A stretch of 5,338 bases of DNA from assembly GCA_019242065.1 (NCBI GenBank), contig JAFAWJ010000919.1:1-5338 (forward strand). The letters run 5' to 3'. This DNA is from Chloroflexota bacterium (GTDB lineage Bacteria > Chloroflexota > UBA6077 > CF-72). The position numbers and the translations under genes are program-made. How positions within the stretch are numbered: the stretch's first letter is position 1; each line of letters begins with the position of its first letter. This document shows, piece by piece, positions 1-5,338 of the stretch. The notes under the pieces were generated by a model. That model made no database searches. It was not told where the DNA came from and was given only the letters and a program-made list of their open reading frames with translations.

Positions 1-104
1 CAGTAAACGCACGTCATCCTCACGCCGCGCGCCGCACATGTAAACGCTGTCCTACGGAGTCCCTGGCCATGAGCATCACCACGTCGAGCAGCCTACGGCC
101 CGAG

Positions 105-180
105 GCGTCACACGGAGCGTCACGCCGCGGGCCAAAAAGCGTCACACGCGGGCCAAAAGCGTCATCTGCGTGTCACATTC
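105..180. repeat. Tandem GCGTCA array, candidate response-regulator operator
   Basis: GCGTCA occurs at 105, 117, 139 and 159, and the variant GTGTCA at 170. The start-to-start spacings are 12, 22, 20 and 11 bp, close to one or two turns of DNA. Two units share a longer core: CGCGGGCCAAAAAGCGTCA at 126-144 and CGCGGGCCAAAAGCGTCA at 147-164. Directly repeated half-sites at about 10-11 bp are typical of binding sites for OmpR/PhoB winged-helix regulators, three of which are encoded here. The array lies beyond the 3' end of the leftward response regulator. It could therefore be an operator for a further leftward gene starting near or beyond the window edge. No convincing -10/-35 was found next to it. 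The function is inferred. Confidence 0.5.
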
Positions 181-204
181 GCGCATGTGCAGGCACACGA
201 GCCG

Positions 205-1029
205 CTAGGGGATCAGTCCCTCGACGACCGGCACGTGGTCGCCATTCGAGGGCCGATCGTTGCCGGGCGGCGGGTCGATGGCGCCGCTGACGATCTTGTA
301 GCCGAAGCCGCGCACCGAGATGATCTGCGGCGCGTTGTGGCCCGCCTGGGCCAGTTTGACGCGCAAGCGGCCGATGTGGACGTCAATCGTGCGGCTCGTC
401 CCCGTATCCGGATCACCCCACACGAGCTTGGCGAGCGAATCGCGCGGGACAACCTGGTCGGGCCGTGCGGCCAGCACGGTCAGCAGTCGGTACTCGGTGG
501 GCGTCAACTGCAGGATGGTCTCGCCCAGCGTGACCTGATGCACGGCGTGATCGATCTGCAGGTCGCCGATGCGGATCGGACCACGTTGCAGTGCGGGCTC
601 CAGCACCTGGTGTTGGGCGGCTCGTCGCAACAGCACCTCCACCCGGGCGAGCAGATCGTAAACGTCAAAGGGCTTGGCGATAAAGTCATCCGCGCCCAGC
701 TTCAAACTGAGGAACGCGTCGCGTCGACGTTGCGTGCCGCTGCAGATCAAAATCGGCACCGCGGCCATCGTCTTGAGCACGTTGCACAGCACCAGGCCGT
801 CCTCGTCGGGCAAGACGAGATCGAGAATGATCAGGTCAGGTTTGTGCTCTTCGACCTGTGCGCGGGCGGCGGCACCAGTGCCAGCGACCACGACGTCGTA
901 GTCGCTCGACTCGAGAACATCCGTCAACATGAAGGCGACCGCCGCGTCGTCCTCGACCAGGAGGATCGTCGGCTGCCGGCCAGTGGTGAGCTCAGCGTTC
1001 AGATCGCTGAAAGACGTGCCTCTACCCAA
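205..1029 (-). CDS. OmpR/PhoB-family DNA-binding response regulator (orphan, divergent)
   Basis: A 274-residue cytoplasmic transcription factor switched by phosphorylation. The receiver domain spans about residues 20-136: acidic pocket E26-D27-D28, phospho-acceptor D70 in the motif DLVLPDEDG, a Ser (S97) at the conserved Thr/Ser switch position and K119 in AKPF. A winged helix covers about 150-248, with LTPTEYRLL, the VWGD element and a recognition helix around SRTIDVHIGRLRVKL, ending with RGFGYKI. It carries about 20 extra residues before the receiver and a 25-residue Pro/Asp-rich tail, so it is longer than the usual 225-240. The start is TTG. No ATG or GTG lies in frame ahead of the receiver core, and a GGAAGGG Shine-Dalgarno-like stretch sits 10 nt upstream (plus strand 1040-1046). 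It has no adjacent kinase on its strand, so its partner may be one of the two divergent kinases or lie outside the window. Family assignment is firm; target genes are unknown. Confidence 0.95.
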   Translation of the reverse strand: MGRGTSFSDLNAELTTGRQPTILLVEDDAAVAFMLTDVLESSDYDVVVAGTGAAARAQVEEHKPDLIILDLVLPDEDGLVLCNVLKTMAAVPILICSGTQRRRDAFLSLKLGADDFIAKPFDVYDLLARVEVLLRRAAQHQVLEPALQRGPIRIGDLQIDHAVHQVTLGETILQLTPTEYRLLTVLAARPDQVVPRDSLAKLVWGDPDTGTSRTIDVHIGRLRVKLAQAGHNAPQIISVRGFGYKIVSGAIDPPPGNDRPSNGDHVPVVEGLIP

Positions 1030-1159
1030 TCGCCCGCCGCCCTTCCACGCTGTGGCCCGAGTTCCGCCAGAACCGACGTTTCGCGACGGCGGGGTGTCGC
1101 ATGCTGTTCGCGCGCGCAGTCACGCGTGCACGTGTCTTGCTTCGTCGTCTGATGCTCAC
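1022..1159 (-). CDS. Possible 45-codon basic leader ORF overlapping the response regulator start
   Basis: A GTG-start ORF of 45 codons begins 10 nt after a strong AGAGGAGG ribosome binding site (plus strand 1170-1177). Its stop overlaps the TTG start of the leftward response regulator in the 8-nt sequence TTGGGTAG, an arrangement typical of translational coupling. The peptide begins VSIRRRSKTRARVTARANSM, has about 14 Arg/Lys in 45 residues and only one acidic residue, and matches no family I recognise. Arg-rich composition is also what a random open frame in GC-rich DNA looks like, so it may not be a real protein. The ribosome binding site and the stop/start overlap are the only support. It could act as a translated leader rather than a functional peptide. 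Confidence 0.28.
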   Translation of the reverse strand: MSIRRRSKTRARVTARANSMRHPAVAKRRFWRNSGHSVEGRRAIG

Positions 1160-1169
1160 TCGGGTACAG

Positions 1170-1194
1170 CCTCCTCTGGTGGGCGCGGTGCGCC
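1170..1194 (-). promoter_or_regulatory. Leader hairpin followed by AGAGGAGG ribosome binding site
   Basis: On the minus strand the perfect hairpin GGCGC-ACC-GCGCC (plus strand 1182-1194) lies 4 nt upstream of AGAGGAGG (1170-1177). That site in turn lies 10 nt before the GTG of the possible leader ORF. The hairpin could affect ribosome access, but a 5-bp stem of this kind is also expected by chance in GC-rich DNA. Confidence 0.3.
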
Positions 1195-1320
1195 GACACA
1201 GAGCGTTAAAAATCGCACCCGCAGCCTCACCTCTGGTTGAGGAGTGATTGGGATCCGGTGAATTCCGGGCGCGACCGCGCCGGCTCGCGCCGATGGGTTG
1301 CCGCCGACGCAATTTCAGCC

Positions 1321-1349
1321 TTGACGGACTTCGCGTTCAGGCTTATGGT
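1321..1349 (+). promoter_or_regulatory. Sigma70-like promoter for the PAS kinase and its regulator
   Basis: TTGACG (1321-1326, 5 of 6 matches to TTGACA) is separated by exactly 17 bp from TATGGT (1344-1349, 4 of 6 matches to TATAAT, including the first two and last positions). Transcription would begin near 1356, leaving a leader of about 70 nt before ATG 1425. This placement argues against the longer in-frame start at TTG 1248, which lies upstream of the promoter. Confidence 0.55.
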
Positions 1350-1383
1350 CCGACCGGCCCGCGCAGCCGTATATCAGTCAGCA

Positions 1384-1433
1384 CACATGTGCGAAAGATT
1401 GGGGGACCCAGGGCGCTCGAACTCATGTGCGAA
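1384..1433 (+). repeat. CACATGTG palindrome and direct repeat ATGTGCGAA in the kinase leader
   Basis: CACATGTG (1384-1391) is a perfect 8-bp palindrome. ATGTGCGAA occurs at 1387-1395 and again at 1425-1433, where it forms the first three codons of the kinase. The first copy opens a 21-codon out-of-frame ORF (1387-1452) that runs past the kinase start. It may be a small upstream ORF or chance duplication. The evidence is positional only. Confidence 0.3.
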
Positions 1434-2513
1434 TCGGACAACGTTGAGTTGACCGGGCCTCAGGGTGTGGCCCCGCGCGCGCTCGCCTCGCAGGACGCAC
1501 AGCGGCGCGAGTTGTTCGCCGCGCTTCGCACACCCATCGTCACCACGTCGATGAGCGGCAAGGTCACCGGCTTCAACGCCGCGGCTATCTCGCTCTTCGG
1601 CAGCCCCGCCCGTCTGTACAACCACAACATTCGGGATGTGCTTCCGTTCGTGCCGCTGCCGCACGACGCGGCCGAGGGCGACGCTCAGGGCCGCGTTGCC
1701 GACGCGACCGGCCGTAGCATCGATCTCGAAGTCAGCCGCACCGTCCTGAGCGAGCACGACGCCGCCCACGGGTTTGCCGTGTACGTCGTCCACGACATCT
1801 CACGACACGCGGAGCTCAACCGCCTCCGCGAACAACTCCTGTACAGCGTCGCGCACGAGCTTCGGGGCCCGCTGATGGTCCTCGACAACGCGCTGGAGAT
1901 CCTCGAGAGCGACTTCCTGCAACTCACCGCTGACGAGTTTGATCACGTCCTGGGCAAGGCACGCCGCACGGCGAGTCGGATGCGAACGCTGATGGAGGAC
2001 ATGCTCAGCGCTGGCAGCATTCAGTCGGGCCATTTCGTAGTCGTGCCGAAGTCCACGTCGCTCGAGTCGATCGTGTCGGAGGCGATGGAGATCGTGAGCG
2101 TGGAGATGGAGGCGCGCGAGCAGCGTGTCGAGGTCGACTTACCCGACGACCCAGTGCGCGTCTTGGCCGACAAGCGCTACGCGCGCCAGGTATTGACGAA
2201 TTTACTGGTGAACGCGTCGAAGTACAGTCCCGAGCGTTCGGTGATCCGTGTCGTGGCGGTGCCCAGGTCTAAAATAGTGTGCATCAGCGTCACTGACCAG
2301 GGGCCCGGCATCCCGCCCGAACACCAGGCCGGCTTGTTTGAGCGCTTTTACCGTGTGCGGTCGGGGTCGGACGTACCTGGTGTGGGTCTCGGCCTGGCGA
2401 TCGCCAAGGGCATTGTCGACGCCCATGGCGGCAATATTGGCATCGACAGTAAGCCCGGTAGCGGCACGAGCGTGTGGTTCACACTGCCCTGGGCCTCCTC
2501 TCTCCAGGGATAG
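1425..2513 (+). CDS. Soluble PAS-domain sensor histidine kinase (HisKA/HATPase_c)
   Basis: A 362-residue cytoplasmic kinase that should autophosphorylate on His and pass the phosphate to a response regulator. From the chosen ATG, a PAS-like sensor spans about residues 32-128, ending in the typical VVHDIS. The dimerisation/phosphotransfer helix pair follows, with H144 in SVAHELRGPL. The ATP-binding domain has the N-box LLVNASKYSP (N263), G1 box DQGPGIP (291-297), F-box FERFYR (305-310) and G2 box GVGLGLAIAKGIV (319-331). No signal peptide or membrane segment is visible. Gly148, four residues after the His, replaces the Thr/Asn usually needed for phosphatase activity. ATG 1425 is preferred because it follows the promoter at 1321-1349 and an AGGG about 11 nt upstream. 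GTG 1389 is an in-frame alternative, and the extension to TTG 1248 is Arg-rich and implausible. The response regulator 11 bp downstream is the probable partner. The ligand or cofactor of the PAS domain cannot be told. Confidence 0.93.
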   Translation: MCESDNVELTGPQGVAPRALASQDAQRRELFAALRTPIVTTSMSGKVTGFNAAAISLFGSPARLYNHNIRDVLPFVPLPHDAAEGDAQGRVADATGRSIDLEVSRTVLSEHDAAHGFAVYVVHDISRHAELNRLREQLLYSVAHELRGPLMVLDNALEILESDFLQLTADEFDHVLGKARRTASRMRTLMEDMLSAGSIQSGHFVVVPKSTSLESIVSEAMEIVSVEMEAREQRVEVDLPDDPVRVLADKRYARQVLTNLLVNASKYSPERSVIRVVAVPRSKIVCISVTDQGPGIPPEHQAGLFERFYRVRSGSDVPGVGLGLAIAKGIVDAHGGNIGIDSKPGSGTSVWFTLPWASSLQG

Positions 2514-2524
2514 CTGGTTCGCGC

Positions 2525-3232
<708 letters not shown>

Positions 3233-3236
3233 CGAT

Positions 3237-3271
3237 CCAGGTTGAGTCGCAACCAGGGCTGGTTGTGAGCC
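3237..3271. repeat. Nested inverted repeats downstream of the first HK-RR pair
   Basis: CAACCAGGGCTGGTTG (3250-3265) is a perfect 7-bp dyad with a 2-bp centre. The left arm also pairs with GGTTG at 3240-3244 (loop of 5), and GGCT 3257-3260 pairs with AGCC 3268-3271. These pairings exclude one another. There is no T-tract, so it is not a classical intrinsic terminator. It could be a protein-binding dyad or a small switching RNA structure in the 3' end of the pair 1 transcript. The function is unknown. Confidence 0.35.
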
Positions 3272-3365
3272 AGTTCACTCCCGATGTGCGACCCGGTTGA
3301 CTCGTACTTGCAGCAACTCGCGCAGAAGGTGCCGCTTCAACGTGCTCGCAACGTCACAGTCGAGT

Positions 3366-3435
3366 CTGTAACGGCGCTGTAATAAGCCCCGCCCGACTGT
3401 ACGCAACTGTTACGGGGGCTGTAACGGACGTTTAC
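3366..3435 (+). promoter_or_regulatory. PhoB-box-like array of CTGTAAC repeats, candidate operator
   Basis: Seven-base motifs recur on one strand: CTGTAAC 3366, CTGTAAT 3377, CTGTACG 3397, CTGTTAC 3407, CTGTAAC 3419 and the weaker CGTTTAC 3429. The start-to-start steps are 11, 20, 10, 12 and 10 bp, averaging 10.5 bp per turn. The first two (7 bp, 4-bp spacer, 7 bp) match the layout of the PhoB box, whose second half-site is CTGT(A/C)A(C/T). The last repeat ends 12 bp before the TATAGT -10 element, the place where PhoB-like activators replace a -35. It most likely controls the downstream kinase-regulator pair. The binder is inferred to be an OmpR/PhoB-family regulator, perhaps one of the three encoded here. 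A phosphate link is not shown. Confidence 0.62.
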
Positions 3436-3453
3436 GCGCACCAGACCTATAGT
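3425..3453 (+). promoter_or_regulatory. Promoter of the second HK-RR pair, weak -35
   Basis: TATAGT (3448-3453) matches TATAAT at 5 of 6 bases. The hexamer 17 bp upstream, CGGACG (3425-3430), matches TTGACA only at its GAC core. The good -10, poor -35 and overlapping operator repeats suggest an activator-dependent promoter. Transcription would start near 3460, giving a leader of about 40 nt before ATG 3500. Confidence 0.5.
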
Positions 3454-3480
3454 CAGTTCGCTGCACATGGAACACACGGG

Positions 3481-3488
3481 AAGGAGGT
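3481..3488 (+). promoter_or_regulatory. Perfect Shine-Dalgarno AAGGAGGT deciding the kinase start
   Basis: AAGGAGGT is fully complementary to the 3' end of 16S rRNA. It lies 11 nt before ATG 3500 but downstream of the alternative in-frame ATG at 3467, which has no ribosome binding site. This supports ATG 3500 as the start. Confidence 0.7.
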
Positions 3489-3499
3489 CCGCGGCAGAC

Positions 3500-4306
3500 A
3501 TGGGAGCCTCAGTGGCACTCCATCAGGAAACTACATCTGATCTGGCTCAGGCGGCCCCTCGAGACGGCCATACGGCACCGCATCACGAGTTGACGGTGCT
3601 CGCCACGGTCGCTCACGAGCTGCGCGGTCCACTCACCGCGTTGGCGACGTCGTCGGAGCTCCTGGCCGAGGACTTTGCGCGTCTCGATCCTGAACAGGTC
3701 AAGGACATGCTCGGCGCCATGCGTCGGCGTGCGCTGTGGCTGCAGGGTCTCGTCGAGAACCTGCTGTGTGCGGCGACCATTCGCGAAGGGCGTCTGCAGC
3801 TGAACCGTCAGCTGCTGAATCTGGCCGAGGTCGTCGAAGAGGTTGAGGCCGTGGTCGGCCCGCTGCTGGAGCAGCGCAGCCAGCGTCTCGGCGTGAGCAT
3901 CAGCCCGCGTGTCCCCGAAGTGCTGGTCGACAGCCGACGTGTGGGTCAGGTGCTGATCAATCTCATTTTGAACGCCAGTAAATTCGGAGCACCCGACACC
4001 TCGATCGATCTGACCATCTCGGTGCGAGATGGTGCGGTCCGCGTGGTCGTAGCCGATCGAGGGCCAGGCGTCTCACTCGAGCAGGCTCAGCGATTGTTCG
4101 AGCCCTACTATCGCGCGCCAGGCACGGCCGGCGGCGGCAAGGACGGGGTCGGGCTGGGTCTGTCGATTGTCAAATCCATTGTCGAGGCCCACGGTGGTGA
4201 CGTGGGTGTCGAGAACCGCCGCGGTGGCGGCGCGCGCTTCTGGTTTTCCCTACCGACGGTGGGACGTGCCGCGTCCGCCAAATCGCACCTGAGCATCGTC
4301 TCGTAG
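3500..4306 (+). CDS. Short soluble histidine kinase without a sensor domain (HisKA/HATPase_c)
   Basis: A 268-residue kinase consisting only of the catalytic core. About 30 polar residues precede the phosphotransfer helix with H39 in TVAHELRGPL. The ATP-binding domain has the N-box LILNASKFG (N158), G1 box DRGPGV (186-191), F-box FEPYYR (200-205) and G2 box GVGLGLSIVKSIV (216-228). There is no membrane segment, PAS, GAF or HAMP domain, so it must sense through its short N-terminus, its core or a partner protein. Gly43 takes the place of the Thr/Asn four residues after the His, as in the other kinase here. The two share VAHELRGPL and similar spacing and look like paralogues. ATG 3500 is chosen for the AAGGAGGT at 3481; ATG 3467 would add 11 residues. 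The partner is probably the regulator 25 bp downstream. Confidence 0.93.
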   Translation: MGASVALHQETTSDLAQAAPRDGHTAPHHELTVLATVAHELRGPLTALATSSELLAEDFARLDPEQVKDMLGAMRRRALWLQGLVENLLCAATIREGRLQLNRQLLNLAEVVEEVEAVVGPLLEQRSQRLGVSISPRVPEVLVDSRRVGQVLINLILNASKFGAPDTSIDLTISVRDGAVRVVVADRGPGVSLEQAQRLFEPYYRAPGTAGGGKDGVGLGLSIVKSIVEAHGGDVGVENRRGGGARFWFSLPTVGRAASAKSHLSIVS

Positions 4307-4331
4307 CCCACGGAGAAGGATTGATTTCACG

Positions 4332-5015
4332 ATGAAAGTTCTGGTTGTTGACGACGACGTCGATCTGTTGGACCTGATGACCTACGCGCTGCGCCGCGAG
4401 GGGTACAACGTACTTGCCGCCGTCGACGGGCAGCAGGCGCTGCAGCGCTGGGAGAGCGAGAACCCGGACATCGTCCTTCTAGATGGCAATCTGCCCAAGA
4501 TCGACGGCTTCGAGGTCTGCCGTCGCATCCGCCACGAGTCGAAGACGCCGATCATCATGCTGACGGCGCGCGACGAGGAAGAGGACATCCTGCGCGGCCT
4601 GCAGATCGGTGCCGACGACTACATGACCAAGCCGTTCAGCGCGAAGCAGCTCGCCGCACGCATGAAGGCCGTCATGCGCCGCTGCCAGACGGACCCCTAC
4701 CGCCAGCCCGCGAGCCAGGTAACCGTGGGCGACCTGGTGCTGGACATTCAGTCGCACGAGGTGACCAAGGCGGGCCAGCCAGTGCAACTGACGCGCCTGG
4801 AGTTCCGCATCCTGTACATGCTGGCGCTGAACGAGGGTCGCATCATCCCGTACAGCCGCCTGATCGAGTACGCGTGGGGCTACTACGACGAGGGCAACTC
4901 GAACCTGCTGAAGACGCACATCTGCCATATCCGCAAGAAGCTGGGCCTGGCGCCCAACGGCAAGCGCGGCATCAAAGCCATCCTGGGCGTCGGCTACAGC
5001 CTGTCCCGCGGCTAA
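4332..5015 (+). CDS. OmpR/PhoB-family response regulator, probable partner of the short kinase
   Basis: A 227-residue DNA-binding response regulator of typical length. The receiver (1-117) starts MKVLVVDDD, with D7-D8-D9, phospho-acceptor D51 in DGNLPKIDG, T78 in IMLTA and K100 in TKPF. The winged helix (about 130-226) shows LTRLEFRILYML, AWGYY, a recognition region NLLKTHICHIRKKL and the final GVGYSL. The LLKTHI(C/S)HIRKKL style is one I associate with Chloroflexota regulators, which is the main taxonomic hint here. All phosphorylation residues are present. The ATG lies 25 bp after the kinase stop and is preceded by GGAGAAGGA, with AAGGA ending 11 nt upstream, so the two genes form an operon. 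A strong terminator follows 23 bp after the stop. It is a candidate for binding the repeat array upstream of its own operon, but this is unproven. Confidence 0.96.
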   Translation: MKVLVVDDDVDLLDLMTYALRREGYNVLAAVDGQQALQRWESENPDIVLLDGNLPKIDGFEVCRRIRHESKTPIIMLTARDEEEDILRGLQIGADDYMTKPFSAKQLAARMKAVMRRCQTDPYRQPASQVTVGDLVLDIQSHEVTKAGQPVQLTRLEFRILYMLALNEGRIIPYSRLIEYAWGYYDEGNSNLLKTHICHIRKKLGLAPNGKRGIKAILGVGYSLSRG

Positions 5016-5038
5016 AAGACACCCGTCCGGGGGGACGC

Positions 5039-5070
5039 AAAAGGGCGCACGTTCGGCGTGCGCCCTTTTT
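5039..5070 (+). terminator. Rho-independent terminator after the second HK-RR pair
   Basis: GGGCGCACG (5043-5051) pairs perfectly with CGTGCGCCC (5057-5065) around a TTCGG loop. It is flanked by AAAA (5039-5042) and TTTTT (5066-5070), which extend the stem to 13 bp and supply the U-tract. The A-tract on the other side would also let it work for minus-strand transcription. A small hairpin, CGTCC-GGGG-GGACG (5024-5037), lies just upstream. Confidence 0.92.
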
Positions 5071-5195
5071 CTTATGTCCAGGGTCGCTTCAGGTCGGTGA
5101 CTGAGAGGCGAGGAGCCCTGGCAGAGAAGTGTGTATCGAGCAGCCTCCGTGGTCTATGGACGGTAAGTCGACCCGCGTGAAGTAGCCTGTGGAAC

Positions 5196-5338
5196 GTGGA
5201 TATTTCTCGCCTGTACACGGGTGACGATGGTCAAACCCACATTGAGTCGATGAGCCTCGAGACGCATCCCGAGCTCGGCGCGCTGCAGCGGGCCGAAGGC
5301 ATTCAGTTCCGCTCGACGCCGCCCGGCAACTTCATCGA
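5196..5338 (+). CDS. Cupin-like small protein, 5' part only (runs off the window)
   Basis: An open frame begins at GTG 5196 and reads MDISRLYTGDDGQTHIESMS, continuing through LGALQRAEGIQFRSTPPGNF to the window edge with no stop (47 complete codons). The opening (RLYTG-DG-H-E) and the later F-R-x-x-PP-G element resemble the N-terminus of small single-domain cupin proteins, in which the metal-binding beta-barrel follows. That part is outside the window, so the metal ligands cannot be checked. The frame has a stop at 5178-5180, and GTG is the only standard start after it. Only a weak GGA lies next to it, so translation may be leaderless or poorly initiated. It is separated from the signalling genes by a terminator and 125 bp and is probably an independent unit. 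Confidence 0.7.
   Translation, partial: MDISRLYTGDDGQTHIESMSLETHPELGALQRAEGIQFRSTPPGNFI

Larger units (their letters stand above)
1030..1424. other. Divergent intergenic region between the orphan regulator and HK-RR pair 1
   Basis: These 395 bp separate the leftward regulator from the rightward kinase and must hold both promoters. The half nearest the regulator (1030-1194) carries the possible leader ORF, its ribosome binding site and a small hairpin. The middle (about 1195-1320) has an AT-rich patch, GTTAAAAATC, near 1205-1214 that might contribute to a leftward promoter, and a short inverted repeat CCTCA/TGAGG (1225-1229/1238-1242). I could not define a good leftward -35/-10 pair. The half nearest the kinase holds a clear rightward promoter (1321-1349) and the leader with repeated ATGTGCGAA. 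No convincing protein gene is seen on the plus strand. The in-frame extension of the kinase up to TTG 1248 reads as Arg-rich noise. Confidence 0.6.

Noticed and set aside
1..39. Possible leftward gene start (ATG at 39 on the minus strand, MCGARREDDVRLL)
   Set aside because: Only 13 codons are visible and there is no clear ribosome site or family match, so it cannot be supported.
69..290. Plus-strand open frame covering the GCGTCA array
   Set aside because: The translation is Arg/Ser-rich with repeat-derived peptides, there is no ribosome site, and it runs into the antisense of the regulator.
187..1152. Long plus-strand open frame (321 codons)
   Set aside because: Antisense to the clear response regulator at 205-1029. 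No recognisable domain; a GC-rich shadow frame.
1201..1216. AT-rich patch GTTAAAAATC as a leftward -10 element
   Set aside because: TTTAAC fits only 4 of 6 bases and no acceptable -35 is found at 16-18 bp.
1248..1424. N-terminal extension of the PAS kinase to TTG 1248
   Set aside because: It lies upstream of and across the TTGACG/TATGGT promoter, and its translation is Arg/Pro/Gly-rich without domain character, although a GAGGAG precedes it.

Overview
This GC-rich bacterial window is almost entirely two-component signalling. It holds three OmpR/PhoB-type response regulators and two soluble (no membrane segment) HisKA-type histidine kinases, followed at the right edge by the start of an unrelated cupin-like gene. 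Protein style hints at Chloroflexota (Thermomicrobia-like): the H-box reads HELRGPL, one regulator has the recognition-helix region LLKTHICHIRKKL, and the downstream protein begins MDISRLYTGDDG. No rRNA or other phylogenetic marker is present, so this assignment is tentative.

Layout. Bases 1-204 are non-coding and carry a tandem array of GCGTCA motifs spaced at about one or two DNA helical turns. An orphan response regulator (205-1029, minus strand) reads leftward from a TTG start. It is divergent from the rest, across a 395-bp intergenic region (1030-1424). That region holds a possible coupled leader ORF for the leftward gene and a good sigma70-like promoter for the rightward genes. Rightward come a PAS-containing kinase (1425-2513) and, 11 bp later, a response regulator (2525-3232), forming HK-RR pair 1. 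A 267-bp intergenic region (3233-3499) has nested dyads just after pair 1, then a striking PhoB-box-like array of CTGTAAC repeats (3366-3435) ending 12 bp before a TATAGT -10 element. HK-RR pair 2 follows: a short kinase with no sensor domain (3500-4306, behind a perfect AAGGAGGT) and a response regulator (4332-5015). A strong rho-independent terminator (5039-5070) closes the block. After 125 bp a truncated GTG-start cupin-like gene begins (5196 to the window end).

How it may work. Each kinase probably phosphorylates the regulator encoded immediately downstream. Both kinases have His-Glu-Leu-Arg-Gly, with Gly where most HisKA kinases carry the Thr/Asn needed for phosphatase activity, so both may be weak phosphatases. 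Neither kinase has a transmembrane or periplasmic sensor, so the inputs must be cytoplasmic or come through partner proteins. The helically phased arrays upstream of pair 2 and at the left edge look like OmpR/PhoB-family operators, so one or more of the three regulators may control this cluster. Which regulator binds which site cannot be told from sequence alone.
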